Positions 13,255-23,180 of a stretch of DNA of 64,000 nucleotides are shown here, in pieces. The translations under genes were made by a program, and so were the position numbers. Origin of the DNA: Elioraea tepida (GTDB taxonomy: Bacteria; Pseudomonadota; Alphaproteobacteria; Acetobacterales; Acetobacteraceae). The stretch lies in contig NZ_CP076448.1 of NCBI RefSeq assembly GCF_019203965.1, positions 868,001-932,000 of the forward strand. Reading direction: 5' to 3'. Below the pieces are notes generated by a model, which saw nothing but the letters and a program-made list of their open reading frames with translations, was not told where the DNA came from and did not search any database. How positions within the stretch are numbered: position 1 is the first letter of the stretch; every line of letters begins with the position of its first letter.

Positions 13255-14304
13255 TCAGAATAACCCACGGCACCCTGCTTCGGCCACTGCCACATACGCC
13301 GTAGGGGGGCGGCCACGCGGCCGCCGCGCCTCCGGCACGATCCGCCAGAGCCCGTGGCGCGGGCGCAGGAGGCAGCCACCGAGCGTGAACGCCCGGCCCG
13401 ACGCGAGACGCTCAGGCAGCGAAGCGGCCTGGGCAGGCGAGAGGGGGTAGATCCTGCGGGAAAGGCGCGCGAGCAGCCCCGCCACGGCGAACGACACCAC
13501 GAGCGCTGGAGCGGCGCGCAGGAGGCGATCGTCGAGCAGGATGGCGCCGTCGGGCGAGAGCGACGCGGCACGGGCGAGCAGCTGAGCGGCAGCGCGTGCC
13601 AGGGCGGCGGCCGCAGACCGGCGCGACGCCGAAGCCTCGCAGAGCGCACGCACGGCCACACCTTCTCCGGCCTGATCGGCCATCGCACGGCGCAGGGCAG
13701 CACGCGTTCCACGCACGTCATTCAAGGGGTCGAGAATCCACGGCTGGCCGGCCGCGCGCAGCACGGCACGGAGCGCCTCGGGCGCGCAGCCGAGGAGAGG
13801 CCGGAGCAGGCGGACGGGGCCGGCATGCCGCACCGGGGCCATGCCGCCGAGACCGACCTCGCCCGAGCCGGAGAGGGCGCGCAGGAGCACGGTCTCCGCC
13901 TGGTCGGAGGCGTGGTGCCCGAACAGGAGGTGGAGAGCGCCCGCCTCGGCGGCGGCGGACGCGAGCGCGTCATGGCGGGCTGCGCGGAGAGAGGCGGCGG
14001 AGGAACCGAGGCCGGCTGGCAGGGCGAGGCGTCGCACGGCAAGCCCCGCGCGCTCTGCCCAGGCGGCGGCAAGGGCCGCCTCGACCCGGGCGGCGGGGCG
14101 CGTGCCATGGTCGAGAACGAGAGCGATCGCCGCCCCGCCGCGCGCCGCCGCCCACGCGCGCGCGAGCAGGGCGAGGCAGAGACTGTCCGGCCCCCCGGAG
14201 ACGGCGACCGCAAGCAGAGGCTTCTCCTCCCAGCCCCCCGCCTCCGCCATCGCGGCGGCGAAGCGGGCGGCGACCTCGTCAGCAGCGCAGGCGTTGCTGC
14301 TCAC
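13255..14304 (-). CDS. tilS: tRNA(Ile)-lysidine synthetase
   Basis: TilS modifies C34 of the CAU-anticodon tRNA-Ile so that it reads AUA. The PP-loop ATPase motif SGGPDS is at ~36-41, and the HHASDQAETVLLRALSGSG segment characteristic of TilS is at ~133-152; a C-terminal substrate domain follows. I place the start at GTG 14304, which overlaps the end of cpoB by 26 bp and has GAGG upstream; the frame itself extends to 14358. It is the gene before ftsH, as in many proteobacteria. The 175 bp to ftsH holds no gene. Confidence 0.93.
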   Translation of the reverse strand: MSSNACAADEVAARFAAAMAEAGGWEEKPLLAVAVSGGPDSLCLALLARAWAAARGGAAIALVLDHGTRPAARVEAALAAAWAERAGLAVRRLALPAGLGSSAASLRAARHDALASAAAEAGALHLLFGHHASDQAETVLLRALSGSGEVGLGGMAPVRHAGPVRLLRPLLGCAPEALRAVLRAAGQPWILDPLNDVRGTRAALRRAMADQAGEGVAVRALCEASASRRSAAAALARAAAQLLARAASLSPDGAILLDDRLLRAAPALVVSFAVAGLLARLSRRIYPLSPAQAASLPERLASGRAFTLGGCLLRPRHGLWRIVPEARRPRGRPPTAYVAVAEAGCRGLF

Positions 14305-15169
14305 GCCCAAGCGCCTCGCGGACGTCAGGCTTGAGGCTGGTGGCGTGCTGGGACGCAAGCCGCGCGAACACCTCGCAGGCCGCGGCGCGCTCGTTCAGGG
14401 CCGCGAGCGACTGGCCGAGCCTGAGCAGTGCATCCTGCTGCGCATTGCCGGAAAGGCGCCGCTGCGCGTCGTCGAAGGCAAGGGCGGCCTGGGCATAGTC
14501 GCGCCGGCCGAAGAAGCTCTCGCCGCGGATCAGGTGCGCCTCGCCGACGCGGCCGTCACGCGGATAGGTCGAGAGGAACAGATTCGCCTCCCGCTCGGCC
14601 GCCGCCCAGTCCTGGCGGCGGAGGGCGTTCTGGGCGTCGGCGAGCATCTGCTGCTGGCTGCGCTGGGCCGGCGGCGCGGGCGGCGCGGCGGGGGGGCGGG
14701 GCAGGGCGGCCTGAGGCTGGGGAGCCGGCGAGGCCGCCTGATTGCCGCCTTGGGCCGGCCGCTGCGGCTGCGGGGCCGTACGCCCGCCCCCTTGCTCGAG
14801 CTCACGCAGCCGGAAATCGGTATCGGCGGCGTTCTTCTCGACCGACGCCTGGAGCTGCCGAAGCGTGTGCTCCATCTCGTCGCTCTTCCCGCGCAAGAGG
14901 CGGAGGTCGGTCTCGAGCGCCGCCACGCGCTCGAGGAGGCGCGTGAGCAGCTCCTGCTGCCCGGCCCCACCACCACCGGGAGCGACCGGGGGGGCGAGCG
15001 CGCTGCCGCCCCTGACCCCGCTGCGCTGCAGGGCCTGGAGGTCGCGCCGAAGCTCCTGAATCTGGTTCTGAAGCGCGATTGCCTCGCGGCTTTCGATCTG
15101 CGCCGCGGCAGGCGAAGCGCAGGCGAGTGCCGCGCCCAGCGCAAGCCAGAACCTCATCGTCATCACCAT
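14279..15169 (-). CDS. cpoB: Tol-Pal system protein CpoB/YbgF
   Basis: A periplasmic protein of 296 residues. A signal peptide (~1-23) ends at SPAAAQ. A coiled coil (~25-100, with LQNQIQELRRDLQAL) corresponds to the trimerisation region, a Pro/Gln/Ala-rich linker spans ~125-165, and TPR repeats fill the C-terminal ~120 residues. CpoB links outer-membrane constriction by Tol to peptidoglycan synthesis at division. Three start codons lie close together (15169, 15163, 15157); the first has GAGGG upstream. It follows pal in the tol cluster. Confidence 0.9.
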   Translation of the reverse strand: MVMTMRFWLALGAALACASPAAAQIESREAIALQNQIQELRRDLQALQRSGVRGGSALAPPVAPGGGGAGQQELLTRLLERVAALETDLRLLRGKSDEMEHTLRQLQASVEKNAADTDFRLRELEQGGGRTAPQPQRPAQGGNQAASPAPQPQAALPRPPAAPPAPPAQRSQQQMLADAQNALRRQDWAAAEREANLFLSTYPRDGRVGEAHLIRGESFFGRRDYAQAALAFDDAQRRLSGNAQQDALLRLGQSLAALNERAAACEVFARLASQHATSLKPDVREALGREQQRLRC

Positions 15170-15347
15170 GCCCCCGCCCTCAGCCTGTCACGTCGGGAGC
15201 GCCCGCTCCCTCTCCCAGGCGGAAGCGGTAGGCCGAGGGGAGGCGAAGCGCAAGCGGTGCGGGCAGCGAGCAGATGCGGCCGGGCGGAGAGCCGGCCGGC
15301 GGCCCCGGCGCGGGAGCCGCCGGCGGCCGGGATGCCGCTGTCCCGCG

Positions 15348-15815
15348 TCAGCGGACGGAGGTGATCGCCACCCGGTTCTGCGCCCAGGCCTCCTCGTTCG
15401 AGCCGAGAGCGATCGGCCGGTCCTTGCCGTAGCTGATGGTCTGGATCCGGGCGGCCGACACGCCCTGGGCGACGAGGAAGTCGCGCGCGGCGTTGGCGCG
15501 GCGCTGCCCGAGCGCGAGGTTGTACTCGCGCGTGCCGCGCTCGTCGGCATGGCCCGCGATCAGCACGTTCACGCTGCCGTAGCGCTGCAGCCACTCCGCC
15601 TGGCGCTGCAGCGTCGCCCGCCCGTCTGGGCGGATGTCGTAGCGGTCGAAGTCGAAGAACACACGGTCGCCGACATTGACGACGAGGTCCTCCTGCGAGC
15701 CGGGGCGCGGCCCGGTAGCCTGGCCGGCGCCGCCGGCCGCCGACTGGTCGGGCGTCGATTCGCAGGCGGCAAGCAGGGCAAGCGCGGCAGCGGCGCTCAC
15801 GAGCTTCTTGGTCAT
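15348..15815 (-). CDS. pal: Peptidoglycan-associated lipoprotein Pal
   Basis: An outer-membrane lipoprotein of 155 residues. The lipobox LLAAC puts the lipidated cysteine at residue 18. An OmpA-like domain follows, with FDFDRYDIRPDG and the peptidoglycan-binding segment AGHADERGTREYNLALGQRRA (Asp and Arg contact meso-DAP). It binds TolB and anchors the Tol system to the wall. ATG 15815 is chosen because it opens the signal peptide and has AGGAG upstream; the longer frame to 15878 is non-conserved. Confidence 0.96.
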   Translation of the reverse strand: MTKKLVSAAAALALLAACESTPDQSAAGGAGQATGPRPGSQEDLVVNVGDRVFFDFDRYDIRPDGRATLQRQAEWLQRYGSVNVLIAGHADERGTREYNLALGQRRANAARDFLVAQGVSAARIQTISYGKDRPIALGSNEEAWAQNRVAITSVR

Positions 15816-15983
15816 GGAGCTGGTCTCTCCTCGCAGATCCGGCCGGCCTGTGCCGGCCTCGTGGGGTTCATCACGCAAGGGTTGTGCTGCGGCGCAGCTA
15901 GCGCGCGCCGTCGCGTCGGGTCAAGCGATCGGCGACGATTCTGGCCTGAGCGTGGCGGCCCGCATGCCGCGCGCGCATGACGC

Positions 15984-17369
15984 TCATGGCAGGAGCGGTG
16001 ACCAGGCCGGATCCGACCCGTCGATCGGGGTCGGGATGGCGCGCTCGTTGAACCCGGTGATGTCGATCGAGGCGAGCCGGGAGGAGAAGCCGCTGCCGCG
16101 CGCGTCGCGTGCCGGCGTCTCGCGGAAGAAGGCGAGCACGCGCCCGTTCGGGGCGAAGGTCGGGCCCTCCATCTGGAACCCCTCGGTCAGGATCCGCTCG
16201 CCCGAGCCGTCGGGCCGCATCACGCCGATCGCGAAGGTGTTGCCCGCCATGCGCGTGAAGGCGATCAGGTCGCCGCGGGGAGACCAGACCGGGGTGGCGT
16301 AGCGGCCCTGGCCGAAGCTGATCCGCCGCACGTTCGAGCCGTCGGCGTTCATCACGTAGAGCTGCTGGTTGCCGCCGCGGTCGCTGTTGAAGACGATCTG
16401 CTGCCCGTCGGGGCTGTAGCAGGGCGAGACGTCGAGCGAGGGGCCGAAGGTGAGCTGCCGCTCCCGCCGCGTGTTCAGATCGACCGAGTAGATGTTGGCG
16501 TCGCCGCCGCGGATCGCCGAGAGGAGGACCGAGTTGCCGTCCGGCGAGAAGCGCGGCGCGAAGGTCATGCCGGGAAAGTTGCCGAGCAGCGTCTCGCGCC
16601 CCGTATCGATCTCGAGCAGATACACGCGCGGTTCGTTCCGGCGATAGGACATGAACGCCACCTGGTTCACCGAAGGGTGGAAGCGTGGCGTGAGCGCGAG
16701 CCAGGAGCCGTCGGTTAGGAAGCGATGGTTCTCGCTGTCCTGGTCCATGATCGCAAGCCGCTTCACCCGCCGGTCGCGCGGGCCGCTCTCAGCGACGTAG
16801 ACGATCCGCGTGTCGAAGTAGCCCTTCTCGCCGAGCAGCCGCTCATAGATCGCGTCCGAGCAGATATGCGCGATCCTGCGCCAGTTCGCCGCGGTGGTTG
16901 TGTAGGCCGTACCCTGGATCTGCAGCCCGGGCAGGACGTCCCACAGCCGGAACTCGACGCGCAGACGCTCGCCCTGCTGCTCGACCCGGCCGGTGACGAG
17001 CGCCTGCGCCCCGATCGCCCGCCAGTCGGCGAAGCGGGGCGTGGCCTCGGCCCCTTGGGTGATGAAGGCGCGACGTTCGACCGGCCGGAACAGGGCGGAG
17101 CGGGCGAGATTGGCGGTGATCACCTGGGCGATCTGCGCCCCGAAAGGCTGCGCGCCCGCGAAGTCCGGGATCGCGATCGGCAGCGGGTCGGTCCGGGCGC
17201 GGGTGATGTCGATCACGGCACCTTGGGAGCGCACCGTTCCGGGAAGGAGCGCGGTCGCGATCGCTGCGGCACCAGCGCTCAAAACGGCGCGGCGGGAGAC
17301 GGCAACCATACGCAGCGCCTCGATCTGACGATCATCGAGGAGCGGCGGCGTTTCGGGTCGACGGATCAT
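15984..17369 (-). CDS. tolB: Tol-Pal system beta-propeller protein TolB
   Basis: Periplasmic TolB, ~461 residues. A signal peptide with a twin-arginine-like [20 protein letters not shown] (~23-42) is followed by the TolB N-terminal domain ([17 protein letters not shown]) and a six-bladed propeller with repeated F/YSPDG motifs (RFSPDGN, YSPDGQQ). It cycles between Pal and TolA. Two starts are possible: ATG 17369 (AGGA upstream) or ATG 17309 (GAGG upstream), the latter giving a conventional-length signal peptide. It lies between tolA and pal. Confidence 0.95.
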   Translation of the reverse strand: MIRRPETPPLLDDRQIEALRMVAVSRRAVLSAGAAAIATALLPGTVRSQGAVIDITRARTDPLPIAIPDFAGAQPFGAQIAQVITANLARSALFRPVERRAFITQGAEATPRFADWRAIGAQALVTGRVEQQGERLRVEFRLWDVLPGLQIQGTAYTTTAANWRRIAHICSDAIYERLLGEKGYFDTRIVYVAESGPRDRRVKRLAIMDQDSENHRFLTDGSWLALTPRFHPSVNQVAFMSYRRNEPRVYLLEIDTGRETLLGNFPGMTFAPRFSPDGNSVLLSAIRGGDANIYSVDLNTRRERQLTFGPSLDVSPCYSPDGQQIVFNSDRGGNQQLYVMNADGSNVRRISFGQGRYATPVWSPRGDLIAFTRMAGNTFAIGVMRPDGSGERILTEGFQMEGPTFAPNGRVLAFFRETPARDARGSGFSSRLASIDITGFNERAIPTPIDGSDPAWSPLLP

Positions 17370-17468
17370 CGGTGGTCCTGGTCCCTGGGCCTCCGAGCAG
17401 GCCGAAACAGCGTGCCGGGGGAGTGCCCGCGGCACGGGATGCGCGCGGATGCTTAGCGCAGGCGGCCG

Positions 17469-18470
17469 TCACCGCACCAGCCCGCGCGGGCTGAATCGGA
17501 ACACGCTTGCTTCAACGGTGGCGAGCTTCTCCCTCGGGATGGGGAGCGGGTTGCACTGGGGGCTGAGCAGCGCCCGCCGCGCCTGTTCCGCCACCACCTG
17601 CTCGCGCCCCGTATAGGCGCGGAGGGGGATCACTTGGACGACCGAGCCGTCCGGCCGCAGACGCACGCGCAGCTCGACGGTGATGTCGGCAAGCCCGAGC
17701 ATGCCGGCATCGACCGACCAGCACTCGCTGATGCGGTTGGAGAGGCCGTCGATCTCGCCGCGGGTGAGCCCTGGCAGCGAGGCCGTTCCCTCAGGCGCGC
17801 CTTGCTGCCGGGGCGCTCCGCCCTGCGGCTGGGGGGGCCTCGGCGGCTGGTTCTGCGCCTGCTGAAGCCGAAGCCGCTCGAGCGTGTTCTGCACCGTTGT
17901 CGAGCCCTCGAGCGGGCGTTGCACCGGCGGCGTCGTCACAGGAGGCGGGCGCACCGGGGGGGACGGCGCGGGGGGCGGCGGGGCGGGCGGCGGCGGTGTC
18001 GGCACGGGCGGGGCAGGCGGCGCAGAAGCCGCGGGCGCCGGCGGAGGCGGTGGCGCGGGGGCGGGCTCCGGCGCAGGCGCAGGCGGCGGCGGCGGGGGCG
18101 TGGGGGCGGGACGCGGCGGCGTTGGCGCCGGCGGTTCGGGCGCCGGCGGAGGCGGGGGCGGCGGGGGCGGGGGCGGCGGCGCGGGCGGAGGCGGTGGGGC
18201 TGGCGGGGCCGGGGATGGCTCGGGCGCCTCGGTCGGCGTGTCTTCGGCAGGCGCACGCGCGGGCGGCGTCGGCACCGGGGCCGGTGCGGTGGGCCCGGAG
18301 GCGACCAGGAACTCGACCGGAACGCCCTCCTCGGGCGGTTCGGGGAACCGCTTGGTGGAGGTCACGCCGACGAGCACGGCGAACAGGACGAGCAGGTGCA
18401 TGGCCGCGGAGAGCGCCGCTCCGCGCCCGAGGTCCCTCCGCTCCTCCGTTGTCGTCCCGTCGCGCGGCAT
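17469..18470 (-). CDS. tolA: TolA-like energy transducer
   Basis: A 333-residue inner-membrane protein. It has a cytoplasmic N terminus, one TM segment (~19-39), a very long Pro/Ala-rich periplasmic region (~60-215, with uninterrupted proline runs) and a C-terminal TolA/TonB-type domain (ECWSVDAGML ... VELRVRLRPDGSVVQV). It transmits the TolQR proton-motive force to TolB-Pal. The Pro-rich spacer replaces the Ala/Lys/Glu helix of enterobacterial TolA, as is usual in alphaproteobacteria. The low complexity makes this stretch prone to assembly error, but the frame is intact. Confidence 0.88.
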   Translation of the reverse strand: MPRDGTTTEERRDLGRGAALSAAMHLLVLFAVLVGVTSTKRFPEPPEEGVPVEFLVASGPTAPAPVPTPPARAPAEDTPTEAPEPSPAPPAPPPPPAPPPPPPPPPPPPAPEPPAPTPPRPAPTPPPPPPAPAPEPAPAPPPPPAPAASAPPAPPVPTPPPPAPPPPAPSPPVRPPPVTTPPVQRPLEGSTTVQNTLERLRLQQAQNQPPRPPQPQGGAPRQQGAPEGTASLPGLTRGEIDGLSNRISECWSVDAGMLGLADITVELRVRLRPDGSVVQVIPLRAYTGREQVVAEQARRALLSPQCNPLPIPREKLATVEASVFRFSPRGLVR

Positions 18471-18497
18471 CGTGTCCGGCCTCGCGCCGCCCCCGGC

Positions 18498-18992
18498 TCA
18501 GCGAGCCGGCGGGCGCGCTTGGGGTGTTTGGCCCTGCTGGCCGGGGCGGGGCGGCGTCACGGTCGCCTGGTCCATCTGCAGCGCCACGCGCGAGAACCCG
18601 CCCTGCTGGATCGCGGTCAGCGCCTCGGCGATCCGGCCGTAGCTCGCCGCCCGGTCGCCACGCACGAACACGCGCACCTCGTCCCGCGCGCGGTTGGCAG
18701 CGATCGCCTGTAGGCGGGGAACGAGATCGGCCATGTCGATCGGCGTCTCCTGCAGGATGACAACGCCGTCGGCGCGCACCGACACGATCAGAGGCTCGTC
18801 CGGGCTCGAGATCGGGTTCGCGGCGGTGCGCGGCAGGTCGACCTGCACGCCCACAGTGAGCAGCGGCGCGGCCACCATGAAGATGATCAGGAGAACGAGC
18901 ATCACGTCGACGAGCGGCGTGACGTTGATCTCCGCCATCGGGCGGTAGCGCCCCTTGCGCCCGCCCCCGTTGCCGATCAGCCCTGCCGCCAT
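18498..18992 (-). CDS. tolR: Biopolymer transport protein TolR (ExbD family)
   Basis: A 164-residue ExbD/TolR protein with a single TM helix (~29-49, LVDVMLVLLIIFMVAAPLL) carrying the membrane Asp that takes part in proton flow, and a periplasmic domain ending in a Pro/Gln-rich tail. It forms the stator with TolQ. It starts 4 bp after tolQ ends and lies 28 bp before tolA. Confidence 0.96.
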   Translation of the reverse strand: MAAGLIGNGGGRKGRYRPMAEINVTPLVDVMLVLLIIFMVAAPLLTVGVQVDLPRTAANPISSPDEPLIVSVRADGVVILQETPIDMADLVPRLQAIAANRARDEVRVFVRGDRAASYGRIAEALTAIQQGGFSRVALQMDQATVTPPRPGQQGQTPQARPPAR

Positions 18993-18995
18993 GGA

Positions 18996-19721
18996 TCAGA
19001 CCCTCTCCTCGGTGTGGCGCGAGAGGATGGCGCTGAACTCGCCGGCGAAGCCCTCGAGCCGGGCGGCGAAGCGGGCGAGGTCGCTCGAAAGCTTGTTGTA
19101 GCCGAGCACCGCGGGAATGGCGGCGACGAGGCCGATCGCGGTGGCGAACAGCGCCTCGGCGATGCCGGGCGCGACGACGGTGAGGTTGGTGTTCTTCATC
19201 GCCGCGATCGCCGTGAAGCTGTTCATGATCCCCCACACCGTGCCGAACAGCCCGATGAAGGGAGCGGCCGAGCCGACGGAGGCGAGGAAGATCATCCACT
19301 TCTCGAGGCGCTCCATCTCCCGCTGCACGGTCAGCGCCATCGCCCGCTCCACCCGCTCGCGGATCGCCGCGCGGGTGCCCTCGCCGGCATTGACGAGCCG
19401 CGCCGCCGATCGGTTCCACTCCCGCATCGCAGCGGCGAACACGGCCTCCATCGGGTGGCGCGGGTTGTCGCCCGTCTCGCGGTAGAGATCCTCGAGGTTC
19501 ACGCCGGACCAGAACCGGTCCTCGAAGGCGGTCGCGCGGGCGTTGACGCGGCGGAGCACGACCACCTTGTCGAAGATGATCGCCCACACCCAGACGGAGG
19601 CGAAGAGAAGCCCGATCATCACCGCCTTGACGACGATGTCGGCCTGCAGGAACAGGCCCCACAGCGACAGGTCGGCCACCTGAGCCCCGCCGAGCGCCGT
19701 CGCATCAACCGCACGATCCAT
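18996..19721 (-). CDS. tolQ: Tol-Pal proton channel TolQ (MotA/ExbB family)
   Basis: A 241-residue inner-membrane protein with three TM segments (~27-47, ~150-172 and ~187-207). The conserved ExbB/TolQ core GLFGTVWGIMNSF and the following PGIAEALFATAIGLVAAIPAVLGYN are present. It forms the pentameric proton channel of the Tol stator. ATG 19721 has AAGG upstream. The 3-prime end of the broken ybgC frame runs 17 bp into this gene. It heads tolQ-tolR-tolA-tolB-pal-cpoB. Confidence 0.96.
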   Translation of the reverse strand: MDRAVDATALGGAQVADLSLWGLFLQADIVVKAVMIGLLFASVWVWAIIFDKVVVLRRVNARATAFEDRFWSGVNLEDLYRETGDNPRHPMEAVFAAAMREWNRSAARLVNAGEGTRAAIRERVERAMALTVQREMERLEKWMIFLASVGSAAPFIGLFGTVWGIMNSFTAIAAMKNTNLTVVAPGIAEALFATAIGLVAAIPAVLGYNKLSSDLARFAARLEGFAGEFSAILSRHTEERV

Positions 19722-20178
19722 CGCCTTCGTCCCGCCTTCCTTCACACACCATGCCCGGGCCGCCACGCCCGATTAGGGCGCGCAGCCGGGGAGGAAGCCG
19801 CGCCGGCCGGAGCGTGGCGACGCGGACGCACGCGAGCGTGACGGCAAGCGACGCGACCGCCACCTCGCCCTCCTCCCCGGACCGGAACACCCCCTACGCC
19901 AGCTCAAGCGAGGCAGACCCGATGACGGGCGCCCGCGTGATCACGACCAGCGAATCGTCGAGCCGCGCGGGGCGGTGATACTCGACCGAGAGCCGCTTGA
20001 CGACAAAGATCAGGCCCTCGCGGGCGATCAACTGGCTGTGCGAGAGGCCCAAAGCCCGGAGATACTCCGTCCTCGCCCGCTCGGCGAAGCGCAGATAGGA
20101 GGCGTGGTAGACGACCCCGCCAGAATCCGTGTCCTCGAGATACACGCGGCAGGCGAAGCGGTGCGGCCGGTGCTCCAC
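19705..20178 (-). pseudogene. ybgC: YbgC acyl-CoA thioesterase with in-frame amber codon
   Basis: The first 94 residues are a hot-dog-fold YbgC thioesterase: YLEDTDSGGVVYHASYLRFAERARTE-like sequence with the catalytic Asp of DTDSGG, ending ASLELA. A TAG at 19894-19896 then stops the frame. The same frame continues beyond it with GVFRSGEEGEVAVASLAVTLACV and RPARLPPRLRAL, which is what the last strands and tail of YbgC look like. The full length would be ~157 codons, normal for the family. CAG to TAG is the simplest origin. Without the last ~60 residues the hot dog fold is incomplete, so it is probably dead unless the codon is suppressed or is a sequencing error. It sits between ruvB and tolQ, its standard place. 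Confidence 0.8.
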
Positions 20179-20180
20179 CG

Positions 20181-21215
20181 CTACTCGGTCCCCGCGTCGC
20201 GCAGGAGGTCGGGCTGCAGGCCGGCCGGCGGGGCGAGGCCGAGATGCCGCCAGCCCGCCTCGCCAAGAACACGGCCGCGCGGGGTGCGCAGCACGAAGCC
20301 CTCCTGGATCAGGTAGGGCTCGACCACGTCCTCGAGGCTGTCGCGCGGCTCGGCGAGTGCGGCGGCGAGCGTCTCCACACCGACCGGCCCTCCCCCGTGA
20401 CGCTCGGCGATCAGGCGGAGGTAGCGCCGGTCCATCGAATCGAGGCCGCGCTGGTCCACCTCGAGGCGGGTCAGGGCGGCGTCGGCGGCGGCGCGATCGA
20501 CCCGGGCCGTGCCGGCCACGGTGGTGAAGTCGCGCACCCGGCGGAGCAGCCGCCCGGCGATCCGCGGCGTGCCGCGCGACCGGCGCGCGATCTCCGCCGC
20601 TCCGTCCTCGGCGAGGTCGAGATCGAGCAGGGCGGCGCCGCGGCGGACGATCGCGACGAGCTCCTCGGGCGTGTAGAAGGCGAGGCGGAGGGGGATGCCG
20701 AACCGGTCACGCAGCGGTGTCGAGACGAGGCCCGAGCGCGTTGTCGCGCCAACGAGCGTGAAGGGAGGGAGGTCGATCCGCACCGTTCGCGCCGCCGGCC
20801 CCTCGCCGATGATGAGGTCGAGGCGGAAATCCTCCATCGCGGGATAGAGAACCTCCTCGACCGAAGGCTGCAGCCGGTGGATCTCGTCGATGAAGAGAAC
20901 GTCGCGCGGCTGGAGGTTGGTGAGGATCGCCGCGAGATCGCCGGCGCGCTGGATCACCGGCCCCGAGGTCGCGCGGAAGCCAACGCCGAGCTCGCGGGCG
21001 ATGATCTGCGCAAGCGTCGTCTTGCCGAGCCCCGGGGGCCCGTGCAGCAGCACATGGTCGAGCGCCTCGCCGCGGGCGCGGGCCGCCTCCACGAACACTG
21101 CGAGATTCTCCTTGGCCTGGGCCTGGCCGACGAACTCGGCAAGACGCGTGGGGCGGAGCGCCGCCTCGCCGAGATCATCGCCGCGCCGTGCGGGATCGGT
21201 CAGCCGCTCCGCCAC
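20181..21215 (-). CDS. ruvB: Holliday junction helicase RuvB
   Basis: RuvB, 344 residues, is the AAA+ motor of branch migration. It has Walker [13 protein letters not shown] at ~57-68, Walker B FIDEIHRL, sensor [10 protein letters not shown] and the C-terminal winged-helix DNA-binding domain ([23 protein letters not shown]). The start is GTG at 21215, 3 bp beyond the end of ruvA. Part of ruvC-ruvA-ruvB. Confidence 0.97.
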   Translation of the reverse strand: MAERLTDPARRGDDLGEAALRPTRLAEFVGQAQAKENLAVFVEAARARGEALDHVLLHGPPGLGKTTLAQIIARELGVGFRATSGPVIQRAGDLAAILTNLQPRDVLFIDEIHRLQPSVEEVLYPAMEDFRLDLIIGEGPAARTVRIDLPPFTLVGATTRSGLVSTPLRDRFGIPLRLAFYTPEELVAIVRRGAALLDLDLAEDGAAEIARRSRGTPRIAGRLLRRVRDFTTVAGTARVDRAAADAALTRLEVDQRGLDSMDRRYLRLIAERHGGGPVGVETLAAALAEPRDSLEDVVEPYLIQEGFVLRTPRGRVLGEAGWRHLGLAPPAGLQPDLLRDAGTE

Positions 21216-21218
21216 GGC

Positions 21219-21833
21219 CTAGACCTTCGCGAGAGCGCGCAGCGCATCGGCGAGCACGGCCTCGACGGTCGCTGCCTCGCCGCGTGCGGCGCGGGCGGCG
21301 GCGACCACCGGCTCTGCCTCGGCGCGGCGTATGCCGAGATTGGCGAGCGCGGACAGAACATCGGCGAGCAGCGGGTCGGCAGGCAGGGCCGGAGCGGCGG
21401 CGGTGGCGTGGGCGAGCGGCGTGCCCTCCGCGAACCCCGCCTTGTCCTTCAGTTCGGTGACGAGCCGTGCCGCAAGCCGCTGCCCCACCCCCGGCGCGCG
21501 CGCAAGCGCAGCACGGTCACCCTGCGCGATCGCGGCGGCGAGCGCCTCGGGCGAGAGCGTGCCGAGCAGCCCGAGCGCGATCTTCGCCCCGACCCCCTGG
21601 ACCGTCAGCAGGGTGCGGAAGGCGGCGCGCTCGGCCGTGTCGATGAAGCCGTAGAGGGTGATCGCGTCCTCGCGCACCATCGTCTCGACGAACAGGCTCA
21701 CGGCGGAGCCTGCGGGCGGCAGGGCGGAGAGCGTGCGCGCCGAAACCGAGACCAGATAGCCCACCCCGCCGACATCGATCACGATGCCGTCCGGCGCGAC
21801 GCTGTCGAGACGGCCGGAGAGCCTCGCGATCAT
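21219..21833 (-). CDS. ruvA: Holliday junction DNA helicase subunit RuvA
   Basis: RuvA, 204 residues, is the tetrameric four-way-junction binder. It has an N-terminal OB fold ([28 protein letters not shown]), two helix-hairpin-helix motifs ([12 protein letters not shown] and [16 protein letters not shown]) and a C-terminal three-helix domain that contacts RuvB. Its ATG overlaps the ruvC stop (TCAT on the plus strand at 21830-21833). Confidence 0.97.
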   Translation of the reverse strand: MIARLSGRLDSVAPDGIVIDVGGVGYLVSVSARTLSALPPAGSAVSLFVETMVREDAITLYGFIDTAERAAFRTLLTVQGVGAKIALGLLGTLSPEALAAAIAQGDRAALARAPGVGQRLAARLVTELKDKAGFAEGTPLAHATAAAPALPADPLLADVLSALANLGIRRAEAEPVVAAARAARGEAATVEAVLADALRALAKV

Positions 21834-22330
21834 CGCGCGCCCGCCATCGCCAACCGGTCGGCGGTGGCGCGGTGATGCACATGGCAGATCGCGACCGCGA
21901 GCGCATCCGCCGTGTCGGCGCGCTCAGGCGCCGCACCCGGCAGGAGCATCCGTACCATCGCCTGAACCTGCGCCTTCGCCGCATGCCCCTGCCCGACCAC
22001 GGCGCGCTTCACCTCCGTCGGCTGGTATTCCGCCACGGGGATCCCCGCGAGCGCCGGCGCGAGCAGCACGACCCCGCGCGCCTGGCCGAGCTTCAGCGTC
22101 GAGAGTGGGTTTCGGTTGACGAAGGTCTCCTCCACAGCCGCCTCGTCCGGCCGCCACTGCGCGATCAGCCCGGCGAGAGCGCGGTGCAGGACGGCGAGGC
22201 GTTCGGCGAGCGGGCGCGCGGCGTCGGTCTCGACGAAGCCGCTCGCGACATGGGAGAGGCGGCTCGCTTCGGCCTCGATCACGCCCCAGCCGGTGGTGCC
22301 GAGCCCGGGGTCGAGGCCGATCACCCGCAC
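21830..22330 (-). CDS. ruvC: Holliday junction resolvase RuvC
   Basis: A 166-residue RNase H-fold endonuclease. The first catalytic Asp is in [14 protein letters not shown], the Glu is in AVEETFVN, and the C-terminal [12 protein letters not shown] supplies the last acidic pair. It resolves Holliday junctions after RuvAB branch migration. First gene of the ruvCAB operon, with yebC 9 bp upstream. Confidence 0.97.
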   Translation of the reverse strand: MRVIGLDPGLGTTGWGVIEAEASRLSHVASGFVETDAARPLAERLAVLHRALAGLIAQWRPDEAAVEETFVNRNPLSTLKLGQARGVVLLAPALAGIPVAEYQPTEVKRAVVGQGHAAKAQVQAMVRMLLPGAAPERADTADALAVAICHVHHRATADRLAMAGAR

Positions 22331-22339
22331 CGTCGCCCC

Positions 22340-23089
22340 TCAGGCGGAAAGTTTCGCGAGCACGGCGTCGGAAACCTCAAAATTCGCAAACACCGCCTGG
22401 ACGTCGTCATGGTCCTCGAGCGCGTCGATCAGCTTGAGCACCGCCGAAGCCTGCTCCTCGTCCACCGCCGCCGTCGTGGTCGGCCGCCATTCGAGCTTCG
22501 CCTCCTCCGCCTCGCCGAAGCGCGCGGCGAGCGCCGACTGGACGGCGAAGAGGTCCTCGACCGCGCAGGTCACCTCGTGGCCGCCCTCGCCGCTCTCGAC
22601 ATTCTCCGCTCCGGCCTCGATCGCCGCCTCGAGCATGGCCTCGGCGGAGGCGGCCGCAGCCGGATAGCGGATCACGCCGAGGCGGGAGAACAGGAAGGCG
22701 ACGGAGTTGGTCTCCCCGAGCGTGCCGCCGTGCTTTGAGAAGATCGCTCTGAGGTCGGAGGCGGTGCGGTTGAGGTTGTCGGTCAACGCCTCGACGATGA
22801 TCGCAACCCCGCCCGGGCCATAGCCCTCGTAGCGGCGCGCCACATAGTCTTCGCCGCCCGCCTCTCCGGAGGCCTTCCTGATCGCGCGCTCGATCGTCTC
22901 GCGCGTCATGTTCGCCTGCCGGGCGTTGAGGATCGCGGCGCGCAGCCTCGGGTTGGCGGCAGGGTCTGGCGAGCCGCCGCGCACCGCGACGGTGATCTCG
23001 CGGATGATCTTGGCGAAGAGCCGCGCCCGCTTGGCGTCCTGAGCGCCCTTGCGGTGCATGATGTTCTTGAACTGCGAGTGGCCGGCCAT
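22340..23089 (-). CDS. yebC: YebC/PmpR-family protein
   Basis: A 249-residue YebC family protein that begins [21 protein letters not shown], the family signature, and contains [19 protein letters not shown]. Members are described as transcriptional regulators (PmpR) and, more recently, as factors that relieve ribosome stalling; this copy is of the long bacterial YebC I type. ATG 23089 opens the signature directly. It is next to ruvC, the commonest proteobacterial context. Confidence 0.95.
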   Translation of the reverse strand: MAGHSQFKNIMHRKGAQDAKRARLFAKIIREITVAVRGGSPDPAANPRLRAAILNARQANMTRETIERAIRKASGEAGGEDYVARRYEGYGPGGVAIIVEALTDNLNRTASDLRAIFSKHGGTLGETNSVAFLFSRLGVIRYPAAAASAEAMLEAAIEAGAENVESGEGGHEVTCAVEDLFAVQSALAARFGEAEEAKLEWRPTTTAAVDEEQASAVLKLIDALEDHDDVQAVFANFEVSDAVLAKLSA

Positions 23090-23180
23090 CGCGCCGCCCT
23101 TCCTTCCGTCGAGTCGCTCGAGCGTTGCCGCGCCGGCGGCTTTTAGCAGCGCCGGCGCCGCCGCGTCAGCCCGGGCACGG

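Noticed and set aside
17930-18260. Very G-rich repetitive DNA, possibly a simple repeat or regulatory G-tract
   Set aside because: It is the Pro/Ala-rich spacer of tolA read on the other strand; coding explains it.
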